Assembly: GCF_013409505.1 (NCBI RefSeq)
Contig: NZ_JACCBN010000001.1
Coordinates: 868,001-932,000 of the forward strand
Origin: Actinomycetospora corticicola
GTDB lineage: Bacteria; Actinomycetota; Actinomycetes; Mycobacteriales; Pseudonocardiaceae
DNA: 64,000 nucleotides
Reading direction: 5' to 3'
In this document: one piece after another, positions 17,623 to 25,824 of the stretch
Position numbering within the stretch: position 1 is the first letter of the stretch
Layout: every line of letters begins with the position of its first letter
Made by a program: the position numbers and the translations under genes
Notes under the pieces: generated by a model
What the model was told of the DNA's origin: nothing
Seen by the model: the letters and a program-made list of their open reading frames with translations, nothing else
The model's database searches: none

Positions 17623-18021
17623 ATGACCACGACCACCGTCATCGAGCCCGGCAGCGCCCTGAACCGCGCCTGGGGCGACGCCTTCAACGCTGGCGACCTG
17701 CCCCGCCTGCTCGAGTTCTACGAACCGGACGCCGTCATCGTCCCCGGCCCGGGCGCCGAGCCCGTGCGGGGGATCGAGGCCATCGAGGGCGCCCTGCGCT
17801 GGTTCCTCGGCCTCGGCGGTCGTCTGGAGTTCGGCGAGTCCCGCTACTGGATCGTCTCCGGCGACATCGCCCTCGGCAGCTGCGCCTTCGAGCTGGTGGG
17901 CGGCCACGACGGCGACGGGACTCCCGTGCCGCTGGCGGGCGTCACCGCCGAGGTGGTGCGCCGGCAGCCCGACGGCTCGTGGCGCTACGTCGTCGACCAC
18001 CCCTTCGGCGCGGGCGCCTGA
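17623..18021 (+). CDS. SnoaL-like / NTF2-fold protein
   Basis: The product is 132 residues of NTF2-like fold: WGDAFNAGDLPRLLEFYEPDAV near residue 17, PVRGIEAIEGALRWFL near 47 and a C-terminal RRQPDGSWRYVVDHP. This fold serves small isomerases, hydrolases and binding proteins, and the sequence gives no catalytic clue. A GAGGAG site precedes the ATG by 6 nt. It follows the hemerythrin gene by 26 bases, so the two probably form an operon. Confidence 0.72.
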   Translation: MTTTTVIEPGSALNRAWGDAFNAGDLPRLLEFYEPDAVIVPGPGAEPVRGIEAIEGALRWFLGLGGRLEFGESRYWIVSGDIALGSCAFELVGGHDGDGTPVPLAGVTAEVVRRQPDGSWRYVVDHPFGAGA

Positions 18022-18044
18022 CGACCCGGGGCCGTCGGTGGCAC

Positions 18045-19025
18045 TCAGCCGCCGACGGCCGTCCGCAGCGCCGTGACCATCCGCCCACGGAAGGCCCGCA
18101 TGGCGTGCGCGCCGGGCACGTTCGCGTCGGCGCCGTGGTACATCCCGGGCTCGACGTGCAGCTCCACGGGCACGCCGGACGCGCGCAGCCGCCCGGAGTA
18201 CGAGACGTCCTCGTCGTGGAAGAGGTCCTGGTCGCCGACCCCGATCCACGTCGGCGGCAGCCCCGCGAGGTCCCGACGACGGGCCGGGGCGGCGCCCTCG
18301 GGCACCGCCGGGTCGCCCGCCGGGCGCCCGACGTAGGCGGTCCAGGCCCGGCGGTTCATCCGGGCGTCCCAGACGAACCGGCCGCGACCGCCGGGGACGC
18401 GGGCCAGGGCCGTGCGGTCGTCGAGCATCGGGTACTCGAGCAGCGCGAACGCGACCGGACGTCCGTCGTCGTGGGCCCGGTGCACGGTGGCCGCCGCGAG
18501 CCCGCCGCCGGCGCTGGCCCCGCCCACCGCGATGCGCGCGGGGTCGACGCCGAGTTCGGCGGCGTGGTCCTGCAGCCAGTGCAGGGCGGCGACGCAGTCG
18601 TCGAGGTCGGCGGGGAAGGGGTCCTCGGGCGCGAGCCGGTAGTCGACGCTGACGACGAGCACGCCGGCCTCGGCGGCGAACCGGCCGGCCAGGTCGTGGT
18701 CCATCCCCGGGTGCCCGACCAGGTGTCCACCGCCGTGGATCCACAACAGCGCGCCGCTCGGGGAGGGGCGCGACCCACCGTCGTACAGGAGGACGGGGAC
18801 CCCGCCTGGGACCGTCCGCTCCGTGATCCCGACGCCCGGCGGCACGACGGTGTCCTGCCGCATCCGGCTCCGCAGCACGGGCACCACGCCCAGCGGGACC
18901 CAGGCGAACGAGATCAGCAGGCGCGGCGTCCGGAGGTCGGGCGAGACGCGGGCGAGGGCGCGCACGACCCCGACGAGCCAGGTGCCGACCAGCCCGGCGA
19001 GGAGGGTGCCGAGGACCCGTCTCAC
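18045..19025 (-). CDS. Alpha/beta hydrolase, hormone-sensitive-lipase type
   Basis: The product is a 326-residue esterase or lipase with the HSL oxyanion motif LLWIHGGGHLVGH near residue 92, the nucleophile GGASAGGGLAA near 166, and YHGADANVPGAH with the catalytic His near 298. An N-terminal helix (GTLLAGLVGTWLVGVVRAL) may anchor it to the membrane. The GTG start overlaps the stop of the upstream FAD oxidase gene by 4 bases (GTGA), so the two are coupled. The substrate is unknown, possibly an ester whose product feeds the oxidase. Confidence 0.82.
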   Translation of the reverse strand: MRRVLGTLLAGLVGTWLVGVVRALARVSPDLRTPRLLISFAWVPLGVVPVLRSRMRQDTVVPPGVGITERTVPGGVPVLLYDGGSRPSPSGALLWIHGGGHLVGHPGMDHDLAGRFAAEAGVLVVSVDYRLAPEDPFPADLDDCVAALHWLQDHAAELGVDPARIAVGGASAGGGLAAATVHRAHDDGRPVAFALLEYPMLDDRTALARVPGGRGRFVWDARMNRRAWTAYVGRPAGDPAVPEGAAPARRRDLAGLPPTWIGVGDQDLFHDEDVSYSGRLRASGVPVELHVEPGMYHGADANVPGAHAMRAFRGRMVTALRTAVGG

Positions 19026-20407
19026 AGGACCTTGCCCGGGTTGAGGATGCCGTGCGGGTCCAGCGCGGCCTTGACCGCACGCTGCATGGCGAGGTTCTCG
19101 GGGGACTGCTCGGCGACCAGGCCGTCCCGCTTGAGCAGCCCGACGCCGTGCTCGCCGGTGACGGTGCCCCCGAGGTCGATCGCGTCGGCGATGATCCGGT
19201 GGAACGCGGTCTGGGCGCGCTCGCGGGCCGGCTCGTCGCCGACCGGGGTGACCAGCAGCGGGTGCAGGTTCCCGTCGCCGGCGTGGGCGATGTTGGCGAT
19301 CGTGACCCGGTTCGCCTCGCCGATGGCCTGGATGCGGGCGAGCATCTCCGGCACCGCGGCGCGCGGGACGCAGACGTCCTCGGTGAGCACCGGGCCGAGC
19401 CGCTCCAGGGCGGGGTAGGCGAGGCGGCGGGCGGCGAAGAGCGCGTCGGCCTCCTCGGCGTCGGTGGCGCGCGCGGAGAAGGTGGCGCCCGCGGCGTCGA
19501 AGTGCCGGATCATCTCGTCGGCCTCCGCCTCGCCGGCGGCCCCGGGGGCGTCGGCGCGACCGAGCAGCAGCACGTCGGCCTCGGCGGAGATGCCGAGGTT
19601 CTTCCAGGCGTCGACGGCCTCCAGGCACGTCCGGTCGACCAGCTCGAGCGCGCTCGGCGTCAGGCCCGAGGCGGTGATCGAGGCGACCGCGCGCCCGGCG
19701 TCGACGAGGTTCGCGAAGTAGCCCGCCACCGTCTGCTCGGGGGCCCGGGCGGGCCGCAGCTTCACGGTGATCTCGGTGATCAGCCCGAGCGTGCCCTCGG
19801 AGCCGACCATGAGGCCCGCGAGGTCGAGCCCGGCGACGCCCTTCGCGGTGCGCCGCCCGAGCCGGACGAGCTCGCCCAGCCCGTTGACCACCTGCACGCC
19901 GAGCACGTAGTCACGCGTGACGCCGTACTTGACGCAGCACATCCCACCGGCGTTGGTGGCGACGTTCCCGCCGATCGTCGACCAGGGGCTCGACGCCGGG
20001 TCCGGCGGGTACCAGAGGCCCTGCTTCGCGCACTCCGCCCGCAGGTCGTCGTTGACGATCCCCGGCTCGACGACGGCGAGCCGCTCGGCCGGGTCGATCT
20101 CGTGGATGCGGGTCATCTGCTCGACACTGACCACGACGCTGCCCGCGGTGGCGTTCGCGCCGCCCGAGAGCCCCGTCCCCGCGCCGCGCGGCACGACCGG
20201 CACCCGGTGCTCCAGACACGCCCGCACCACGGCCTGGCACTGCGCGGCGTCCAGGGGACGGACCACCGCCGCCGGCAGCTCCCACGGCGCCCACTCCGCG
20301 TCGTCGTGCGCGTAGGAGGCGAGCACGTCGGGGTCGTCGACCACCCGGTCGGCGGGCAGCACCGCGCGCAGGGCATCGACGACGGGAGCCGGGGCGATCG
20401 TCGTCAT
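19022..20407 (-). CDS. GlcD-type FAD-linked oxidase
   Basis: The product is 461 residues of the glycolate/D-lactate oxidase family. The FAD-binding PCMH domain is shown by VPVVPRGAGTGLSGGAN near residue 70 and STIGGNVATNAGGMCCVKYG near 142. The C-terminal cap has IANIAHAGDGNLHPL near 380 and GTVTGEHGVGLLKRD near 422. The family oxidises 2-hydroxyacids to 2-oxoacids; the exact hydroxyacid is unknown. No GlcE or GlcF partner is present, so it is more like a stand-alone D-2-hydroxyacid dehydrogenase. The coupled downstream gene is an HSL-type hydrolase. Confidence 0.87.
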   Translation of the reverse strand: MTTIAPAPVVDALRAVLPADRVVDDPDVLASYAHDDAEWAPWELPAAVVRPLDAAQCQAVVRACLEHRVPVVPRGAGTGLSGGANATAGSVVVSVEQMTRIHEIDPAERLAVVEPGIVNDDLRAECAKQGLWYPPDPASSPWSTIGGNVATNAGGMCCVKYGVTRDYVLGVQVVNGLGELVRLGRRTAKGVAGLDLAGLMVGSEGTLGLITEITVKLRPARAPEQTVAGYFANLVDAGRAVASITASGLTPSALELVDRTCLEAVDAWKNLGISAEADVLLLGRADAPGAAGEAEADEMIRHFDAAGATFSARATDAEEADALFAARRLAYPALERLGPVLTEDVCVPRAAVPEMLARIQAIGEANRVTIANIAHAGDGNLHPLLVTPVGDEPARERAQTAFHRIIADAIDLGGTVTGEHGVGLLKRDGLVAEQSPENLAMQRAVKAALDPHGILNPGKVL

Positions 20408-20588
20408 GGAACTCTCCGCGGGTCGGTGGTGGGGTCGATCTCACGGTAGCCGCGCAGGCCGGTGGGCGCCTCGACGTCCGCGGACGGGTCGCGGGACGAC
20501 GGCGGACGTCCCCCGGAGACCGGCACTGACTGTGCTGCTCAGGGGCGGGTCACCGCGGAACCGGTGCACGGCGGCGAGCACCCCGACC

Positions 20589-20617
20589 CGGGCCCGATTC
20601 ACGACGGTGTGAAAAGC
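20589..20617 (-). repeat. 29-nt dispersed element with TTCAC-N6-GTGAA core
   Basis: On the minus strand the element starts GCTTTTCACACCGTCGTGAA and ends in a GC-rich GGGCCCG. A copy with three differences lies at 48261-48289 on the plus strand. The core is a 5-bp inverted repeat with a 6-nt spacer, like a protein binding site. This copy lies about 180 bp upstream of the GlcD-type oxidase start, in a 281-bp gap where I see nothing else of note. Confidence 0.55.
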
Positions 20618-20688
20618 TCCCGGACGGTCCCGGCCCAGGGCGGTCGGCGTGCGGTCGGACGCTCTTCAGGGCTGGACGAACCCGGCTG

Positions 20689-21591
20689 CTACCCCGAGCG
20701 CTGCCTGGCGAGGCCGCAGAGGGCGTCGAGCGCCCCGGCGGACGCGGTCGACGAGGCCGGGAGCAGCGGCATCCGCACGTCGGGCGTCGCGATCCGGCCC
20801 TGCGCGTGCAGGAGCGCCTTCACGACGACGGGGTTGGGCTCGGCGAACAGGGCGCCCACCAGCGGGAGGAGGGCCGCGTGGTGCTCGCGCACGGCGGACG
20901 CGCGACCGGCGAGCGCGTCGGCCACCAGCGCCGCGAACCCGCCCGTCGCGACGTGCGCCGACGCGGTGATCGACCCCCGCCCGCCGAGCAGCACCGTGGG
21001 CGCGATGAACGCGTCGTCCCCGGCGAGCACGGCGAAGTCCGGGGGAGCGGCCGCCAGGACCGTCGTGGTGTCGGGGTCGAGCGCGCCGACGGCCTGCTTC
21101 AGCCCGACGACCCGCGGGTGCGCGGCCAGGTCGAGCAGGGCGGCCGCCCCGAGCCCGAGGCCGGTCCGCGCCGGCACGTTGTAGACCACGAGCGGCACCG
21201 GCGACCGGTCCGCCACGTGCGTCAGGTGCCGGACGGCCGCGGCCTCGCCCGGGCGCACGTAGTACGGCACCACGGTGAGGGCCGCCGTCACGCCCGGGAC
21301 GTCGGCGAGGGCCGCGTGCCGGGCGAGCGTCGTCCGGGTGTCGTTCGTGCCCGCGGCGACGACCAGTCCGCCACCGCGGGCGGCCGCGACCTCCGCACAC
21401 GTCGCGACCACCGCGCGCCGTTCCTCGGGCGTGAGGGAGGTCGGCTCGCCGGTCGTGCCCAGGGCCACCAGGCCCCGCGCCCCGTCGTCGAGAACCTCCG
21501 CGGCGAGCCGGGCCAGCGCCTCGAGATCGACCTCGTCGCGTGAGGTGAACGGGGTGACGAGCGGGACCCAGAGACCGTCGAGATCGACCAT
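20689..21591 (-). CDS. Dihydrodipicolinate synthase/N-acetylneuraminate lyase family protein
   Basis: The product is a 300-residue TIM-barrel class I aldolase. GTTGEPTSLTPEE near residue 42, the tyrosine motif VVYNVPARTG near 135 and the Schiff-base lysine in VVGLKQAVG near 160 are present. It starts at the ATG at 21591, where family similarity begins. True DapA is usually in a lysine biosynthesis context, which is absent here, so a catabolic pyruvate-dependent lyase is equally likely. It diverges from a SodC-like lipoprotein gene. Confidence 0.8.
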   Translation of the reverse strand: MVDLDGLWVPLVTPFTSRDEVDLEALARLAAEVLDDGARGLVALGTTGEPTSLTPEERRAVVATCAEVAAARGGGLVVAAGTNDTRTTLARHAALADVPGVTAALTVVPYYVRPGEAAAVRHLTHVADRSPVPLVVYNVPARTGLGLGAAALLDLAAHPRVVGLKQAVGALDPDTTTVLAAAPPDFAVLAGDDAFIAPTVLLGGRGSITASAHVATGGFAALVADALAGRASAVREHHAALLPLVGALFAEPNPVVVKALLHAQGRIATPDVRMPLLPASSTASAGALDALCGLARQRSG

Positions 21592-21682
21592 GCCCGGACC
21601 CTCGTCCACCGGCGTCCCGCGGAGAAGCGACGCTTCACCAGGGGTGCGTGAAGCACAGCTGCACACTGGCATCATCACCGTC

Positions 21683-22252
21683 ATGTTCGCCCGAATCGTC
21701 CTGTTCAGTGCGCTGGGTGTCGTCCTCGTCCTCGCCGGATGCAGCAGCACCTCGGAGGTCCGCCGCGCCAGTGGTGGCGCCCTCGCGGCGCCCGGCACCC
21801 CGAACGCGACCGCGGTGACCTACAGCCCCGCGGCGGCGCCGGTGGGGGCCGAGGTCACGGTCGAGACGGTCCGGGCGGCCGACAGCACCTCCGCCACGCT
21901 CACGACGACGGGGCTGCTCCCGAACCGCGGGTACGCCGTGCACCTGCACACGAGGCCGTGCGGGCCCACCGGCGCCGACGCCGGCCCGCACTTCCAGAAC
22001 CGCGTCGACCCGGCCGCGACTCCGGACAGGCCGTCGTCCGACCCGGCGTACGCGAACCCGGAGAACGAGTTCTGGCTCGACCTGCGCACCGACGCCTCCG
22101 GGGCCGGGACCTCCGGGACGACCGTGCCGTTCGCGCTGACCGACCGGGTGCCCGCGTCGATGATCGTCCACGAGAAGGAGATGACGGCGACCGCGCCGGG
22201 CCAGGCCGGGACCGCCGGCGGCCGGCTGGCCTGCGTGACGCTGACGCCGTAG
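21683..22252 (+). CDS. SodC-like (Cu/Zn superoxide dismutase fold) lipoprotein
   Basis: The 189-residue product has a lipoprotein signal (MFARIVLFSALGVVLVLAGC). The SodC-like domain shows candidate copper ligands: YAVHLHTRPCG near residue 90, GPHFQN near 107 and SMIVHEKE near 158. The C-terminal GGRLACVTL matches the conserved Arg/Cys segment. The region that normally carries zinc-binding His reads NPENEFWLDLRTD, so the zinc site seems lost, as is known for mycobacterial SodC. It would act on the outer face of the membrane. A 70-nt palindrome starts right after the stop codon. Confidence 0.72.
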   Translation: MFARIVLFSALGVVLVLAGCSSTSEVRRASGGALAAPGTPNATAVTYSPAAAPVGAEVTVETVRAADSTSATLTTTGLLPNRGYAVHLHTRPCGPTGADAGPHFQNRVDPAATPDRPSSDPAYANPENEFWLDLRTDASGAGTSGTTVPFALTDRVPASMIVHEKEMTATAPGQAGTAGGRLACVTLTP

Positions 22253-22322
22253 GTGCGCTCCGCGCACGTGAGCAGAAAGGGTCGCTATGACGGCCCTTTC
22301 TGCTCACTGGCGCGGAGCGCAC
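22253..22322. repeat. 70-nt nested palindrome, GTGAGNA family
   Basis: Outer arms GTGCGCTCCGCG (22253-22264) and CGCGGAGCGCAC (22311-22322) enclose inner arms GTGAGCAGAAAGGG (22268-22281) and CCCTTTCTGCTCAC (22294-22307), all perfectly paired. The layout is the same as in the palindrome at 39620-39687, although the bases differ. It lies between two plus-strand genes, directly after a stop codon and directly before a TACGGT box. Confidence 0.75.
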
Positions 22323-22325
22323 ATC

Positions 22326-22331
22326 TACGGT
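22326..22331 (+). promoter_or_regulatory. -10 box for a leaderless transcript
   Basis: TACGGT lies 8 nt before the ATG at 22340, immediately after the 70-nt palindrome. There is no ribosome binding site. Confidence 0.5.
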
Positions 22332-22339
22332 GGGACACG

Positions 22340-22717
22340 ATGAAGCCCGGCGCGAACGGCCCCACCGTCACCCTCTGCCGCGGCTGCTGCTGCGGCACCA
22401 CGCGCAAGCACCCCGGCGTCGACCACGCCGGTCAGGTCCAGCGGCTGCGGGACGGGACGGCGGGTGTCGGTCGCGTGAAGCTGTCGGACTGCCTCGACGC
22501 CTGCGCCCAGTCGACGGTCGCCGTGGTCTCGCCGTCCCCCGAGGGGCGCCGCGCGGGTGGCAAGCCGGTCTGGCTGCTCGGCGTCCTCGACCGCGACACC
22601 GAGGACGAGATCGCCGCGTGGGTCCAGGCCGGGGGACCGGGGGTGGCCGACCCGCCCGGGATGCTGGACCTGCGCGTCTTCACCCCGGCCCGGCGCATCC
22701 GCACGCAGGTGCCCTGA
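22340..22717 (+). CDS. (2Fe-2S) ferredoxin-like protein
   Basis: The 125-residue product has a thioredoxin-like 2Fe-2S ferredoxin layout: LCRGCCCGTTRKHPGVDH near residue 12, then LSDCLDACAQSTVAVVSP near 48. The spacing of the first Cys group and the later CxxxC suits a cluster site. Related small proteins in actinobacteria are usually annotated as (2Fe-2S) ferredoxin domain proteins; no redox partner is adjacent. The ATG at 22340 is supported by the -10 box 8 nt upstream. The next gene begins 19 bases after its stop. Confidence 0.68.
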   Translation: MKPGANGPTVTLCRGCCCGTTRKHPGVDHAGQVQRLRDGTAGVGRVKLSDCLDACAQSTVAVVSPSPEGRRAGGKPVWLLGVLDRDTEDEIAAWVQAGGPGVADPPGMLDLRVFTPARRIRTQVP

Positions 22718-22736
22718 GGCGCGCACACTGGGCGAC

Positions 22737-23765
22737 ATGCAGCGCGTCGCCGTCCTGACCGAGCCGGACCACGTCGTCCTGGAGGACCGGGAGGTCCCGG
22801 AGCCCGGTCCGGGGCACGTCCAGGTGCAGGTGCGGGCGGTCAGCGTGTGCGGGTCCGACGTGCACTACTACGACCACGGCCGGATCGGCGGGTTCGTCAT
22901 GCACGCCCCGCTCGTGCTGGGGCACGAGACGTCGGGCGTGGTCAGCGCGGTCGGGCCGGGGGTGACCGCACCCGCCGTCGGGACCCGGGTGGCGGTGGAA
23001 CCGCAGGAGGAGTGCGGGCGCTGCGACCAGTGCCGGCAGGGCCGCTACCACCTCTGCCCGAACATCGAGTTCTTCGCGACCCCGCCGATCGACGGCTCGT
23101 TCGCCGAGTACGTCGTGGTGCCCGCGCACCGCGCGCACCCCGTGCCCGACGCGCTGTCCGACGAGGCCGCGGCCCTGATCGAGCCGCTCTCGGTGGCCCT
23201 GCACGCGGCGGCGAAGGCCGACATCGGGCCGGGGTCGCGGGTGCTGGTGAGCGGGGCGGGGCCGGTCGGGCTGCTGTGCCTGCAGGTCGCGCTGGCCCGG
23301 GGCGCGTCGGCCGTCGTGGTCACCGACGTCATGGCGCTGCGCCGCGAGGCGGCCACGGAGTACGGCGCCACGGCAGTCGTCGACGCCAACGACCACGACG
23401 CCGGCCTCGCCGGGATCGGCGAGGCGCTCGGCCAGGCCGACGTCGTGCTCGAGTGCACCGGCGTGCAGCCCGCCATCGACCTCGCGGTGGCGGCGACCGC
23501 CCCGGCGGCGACCGTCGTGCTCGTCGGCACCGGCGCGACGGTGACGCTGCCGCTCGACGTCGTGCAGGCCCGGGAGCTGGTGGTCAAGGGGACCTTCCGG
23601 TACGCCCACGTCTACCCGGCGGCGATCGACCTCGCGGCGAGCGGGCGCATCCGGCTCGACGACATGGTGACCTCGCACCACCCGCTCGAGGACGCCGTCG
23701 GCGCCCTGCTCGCCGCCCGCCGGGACCCGATGGCGCTCAAGGCCGTGGTGCACCCGGCGTCGTGA
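22737..23765 (+). CDS. Zinc-dependent sugar-alcohol dehydrogenase (sorbitol/xylitol type)
   Basis: The product is a 342-residue medium-chain dehydrogenase. Catalytic zinc ligands are in VCGSDVHYYDHG near residue 38 and LGHETSG near 62; four structural-zinc Cys are in ECGRCDQCRQGRYHLC near 91. The NAD loop is VSGAGPVGLLCLQVALA near 170. The HYY and the FFATPPIDGSFAEY segment are typical of xylitol/sorbitol dehydrogenases. CACACT stands 7 nt before the ATG, as at the gene at 12264. The gene ends at a hairpin shared with the MFS gene downstream. Confidence 0.85.
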   Translation: MQRVAVLTEPDHVVLEDREVPEPGPGHVQVQVRAVSVCGSDVHYYDHGRIGGFVMHAPLVLGHETSGVVSAVGPGVTAPAVGTRVAVEPQEECGRCDQCRQGRYHLCPNIEFFATPPIDGSFAEYVVVPAHRAHPVPDALSDEAAALIEPLSVALHAAAKADIGPGSRVLVSGAGPVGLLCLQVALARGASAVVVTDVMALRREAATEYGATAVVDANDHDAGLAGIGEALGQADVVLECTGVQPAIDLAVAATAPAATVVLVGTGATVTLPLDVVQARELVVKGTFRYAHVYPAAIDLAASGRIRLDDMVTSHHPLEDAVGALLAARRDPMALKAVVHPAS

Positions 23766-23772
23766 GCTCGAT

Positions 23773-23825
23773 GGCAGGAAAGCGTCGTTGCCGTCATCCA
23801 GTGCCGGCAACGACGCTTTCCTGTC
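23773..23825. terminator. Bidirectional hairpin terminator (GCGTCGTTGC repeat family)
   Basis: Arms of 21 nt with the common GGAAAGCGTCGTTGCCG sequence pair with one mismatch around an 11-nt loop. It lies between the convergent dehydrogenase and MFS genes and contains part of the MFS stop codon. It is almost the same in sequence as the hairpin at 8857-8907. Confidence 0.8.
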
Positions 23826-25026
23826 ACGGGCGGAACGGGCGGAACGGGCGGAACGGGCGGGACCGCGCCACCACGGCGAGCGAGACCAGCGCGAGCACGC
23901 CGAGGACCCCGAACAGCACGCTGTAGGACACGGCGAGCGCGGCCACGGCGAGCACGGCCGGGACGATGAACCCGACGTAGGCCAGCGCGTAGAACACGGC
24001 GGTCAGCCCGGCGAGGTGCTGCGGCGCCGCGAGGCGCTGGACCTCGGCGAGCCCGCTGACCAGCGCGAACCCGTAGCCGATCCCGAGCACGACGGCGGAG
24101 ACGATCGCGAGCACGATCCCGGGGGTGGCGGCCGTCCAGGCCGCCACGCCCATCCCGGCCACGGCGAAGAGCGCGGCGACCATGCCGCCGCGGGCGTCGT
24201 CGAGGCCGAGGCGACGCGCCGCCGACTGCGCGGCGACGCCGGCCACGAGCGTCACGGCGGTCATCAGCGCCGCGAAGGCGATCGCGTGCCCCGGGACCGC
24301 GGGGGCGACGAGCGAGGGGAGGACCGCGTAGGCGACCCCGGCGCAGGTGAACACCCAGGGCGCCACGGGGGCGACGACGGTCCAGAACTCGCGGTGCCCG
24401 CGCACCGGGATGCGCAGGTCGTCGCGCAGCCGGCCGCGCGACGGGGCCACGAGGGTCTCGGCGGTGCGCACCGCGAGCAGGCCCAGCGGAATCCCGACGA
24501 CCACGTGCACTCCGTAGGAGAGCAGCTCGGGGAACGGTGCCCACTGGGCGAGCACCCCGGCGGCGGCCGGGCCGAGGAGGAACCCGAGGGTCAGCGACAT
24601 CGCCGCACGCGAGGCCCCGCCGTTCCCGGAGAGCTCCTTGATCCAGGTGGAGCCGACGGCCATCGCGACGCCGAGCGCGAGCCCGGCGAGCACGCGGCCG
24701 GCGAACAGCAGCGGCACGTCCTCCCCGCCGACCGCCAGGACGAGGCTGCCGGCGATGGCCAGCGGCGGTGCGGCCAGCATCAGCGGCTTGCGGCCGAATC
24801 GGTCGGACAGCGGGCCGCCGACGAGCATCCCCGGCACGATGCCGAGCACGTACGCCCCGAGCAGCACGTCCACGGTGGCGGTGGAGAACCCACCGAGCTC
24901 GCGGTACAGCACCATCAGCGGCGTGAACTGGTTGCCGCCCCACGCGACGACGAACAGCGCGAGCCCCACCGGCAGCCACCGGGAGCTCGTCCCGACGTCG
25001 GGTCGCGTGTCCAGCGCCGCGGTCAC
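23824..25026 (-). CDS. MFS transporter
   Basis: The product is a 400-residue, 12-helix major facilitator. The MFS loop motif GGPLSDRFGRKPLML is near residue 70. Its GTG start overlaps the stop of the upstream GntR gene by 4 bases (GTGA), so the regulator and transporter are coupled; the GntR protein probably senses the transported compound. The last residues are a repeated Arg-Pro-Phe (RPFRPFRPFRP), encoded by four 9-bp tandem repeats at 23827-23862. This odd charged tail adjoins a palindrome and may vary between strains. Confidence 0.82.
   Translation of the reverse strand: MTAALDTRPDVGTSSRWLPVGLALFVVAWGGNQFTPLMVLYRELGGFSTATVDVLLGAYVLGIVPGMLVGGPLSDRFGRKPLMLAAPPLAIAGSLVLAVGGEDVPLLFAGRVLAGLALGVAMAVGSTWIKELSGNGGASRAAMSLTLGFLLGPAAAGVLAQWAPFPELLSYGVHVVVGIPLGLLAVRTAETLVAPSRGRLRDDLRIPVRGHREFWTVVAPVAPWVFTCAGVAYAVLPSLVAPAVPGHAIAFAALMTAVTLVAGVAAQSAARRLGLDDARGGMVAALFAVAGMGVAAWTAATPGIVLAIVSAVVLGIGYGFALVSGLAEVQRLAAPQHLAGLTAVFYALAYVGFIVPAVLAVAALAVSYSVLFGVLGVLALVSLAVVARSRPFRPFRPFRP
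23827..23862. repeat. 9-bp tandem repeat (CGGGCGGAA) x4
   Basis: Three exact copies and one copy with a single change lie end to end. They encode the Arg-Pro-Phe repeats at the C-terminus of the MFS transporter on the minus strand. Units of 9 bp keep the frame, so copy-number change would only alter tail length. Confidence 0.8.
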
Positions 25027-25682
25027 CGGCCCCGTCCCGCGCGGTGGGTGTTGTCGAGGTGGGTCACGAGGGCGGTGCGGAAGCCCTCGACGTCGGCGGC
25101 CGCGATGAGGTCGCGCAGCACGCGGTGCTCGGCGAGCACGGCCTCCGCCGCGGCGCTGCGCCCGCGCACCGACTCCGCCGTCATCCGCTGCTGACGCTCG
25201 CGCAGGCCGCGGTAGAACGCGGCGAAGAGTGAGTTGCGGCCGGCGTCGGCGATGAGCCGGTGGAACTCGGCGTCGGCGGCGACGAACGCGGGCAGGTCCC
25301 CGTCGTCGTGCGTCTTGCGCTGGACCGCGATGACGTCGTCGAGCTCGCCGACGAGTGCCCCGAGATCGTGCGCCCGGCCGACGACGTCCGCCACGGCGTG
25401 CGCCTCGACGACCGCCCGGGCCTCGAGCACCTCGTCGATCTCGCGCGGGGCGATGGGCACCACGAGCGCGCCGCGCTTCGGGAACAGCCGCAGCCACCCC
25501 TCGACCTCGAGGCGCAGGAACGCCTCGCGGACCGGGGTGCGCGACACCGTCAGCACCGACGCGATCTCGCCCTCGCTCACCATCCGCCCGCCTTCGAGCT
25601 CGCCGGTCAGCACGCGTTCCTTGACGTGGTGGTAGACGAGGTCGGCAGCGGAGCACACCGAGGCACCACTGGTGGACAACAT
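25023..25682 (-). CDS. GntR family regulator, FadR/FCD type
   Basis: The product is a 219-residue regulator with an N-terminal winged helix (VSEGEIASVLTVSRTPVREAFLRLEVEG near residues 35-62, given here in two parts: VSEGEIASVLTV and SRTPVREAFLRLE) and a C-terminal FCD ligand domain (FVAADAEFHRLIADAGRN near 127, LAEHRVLRDLIAAAD near 185). The ATG at 25682 is preceded by TATCTT at 6 nt, a leaderless arrangement. It is coupled by GTGA overlap to the MFS transporter gene. FCD regulators mostly bind carboxylic acids, which hints at the MFS substrate. Confidence 0.82.
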   Translation of the reverse strand: MLSTSGASVCSAADLVYHHVKERVLTGELEGGRMVSEGEIASVLTVSRTPVREAFLRLEVEGWLRLFPKRGALVVPIAPREIDEVLEARAVVEAHAVADVVGRAHDLGALVGELDDVIAVQRKTHDDGDLPAFVAADAEFHRLIADAGRNSLFAAFYRGLRERQQRMTAESVRGRSAAAEAVLAEHRVLRDLIAAADVEGFRTALVTHLDNTHRAGRGR

Positions 25683-25743
25683 AGATACAAGATAGTCCGG
25701 ATGATCGGTTGCGAACAACCCGACGTGGTCGGCCGCACACGAA

Positions 25744-25780
25744 CGGCACTTTCGCCCGATCTACGCGCGCGAAAGTGCCG
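25744..25780. repeat. 12-bp inverted repeat, GAACGGCAC family
   Basis: CGGCACTTTCGC (25744-25755) and its exact complement (25769-25780) enclose 13 nt. The flanks GAACGGCAC and GTGCCGCTCGCTCGGAAC recur at 30272-30330. It lies downstream of the GlcG-like gene (minus strand) reading frame start region's opposite side, that is between the GntR promoter and the 3' end of the GlcG-like gene, and may terminate neither clearly. Confidence 0.6.
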
Positions 25781-25824
25781 CTCGCTCGGAACAGCGGCGC
25801 GACGAGCGCCGTCGCTCGGTCGAG

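Noticed and set aside
20689-21591. Lysine-pathway dapA
   Set aside because: The aldolase motifs fit, but no lysine biosynthesis gene is nearby and the family includes many catabolic lyases, so I give no symbol.
22253-22322. Attachment site of an integrated element
   Set aside because: No integrase, tRNA or matching direct repeat borders it; similar palindromes occur throughout the window.
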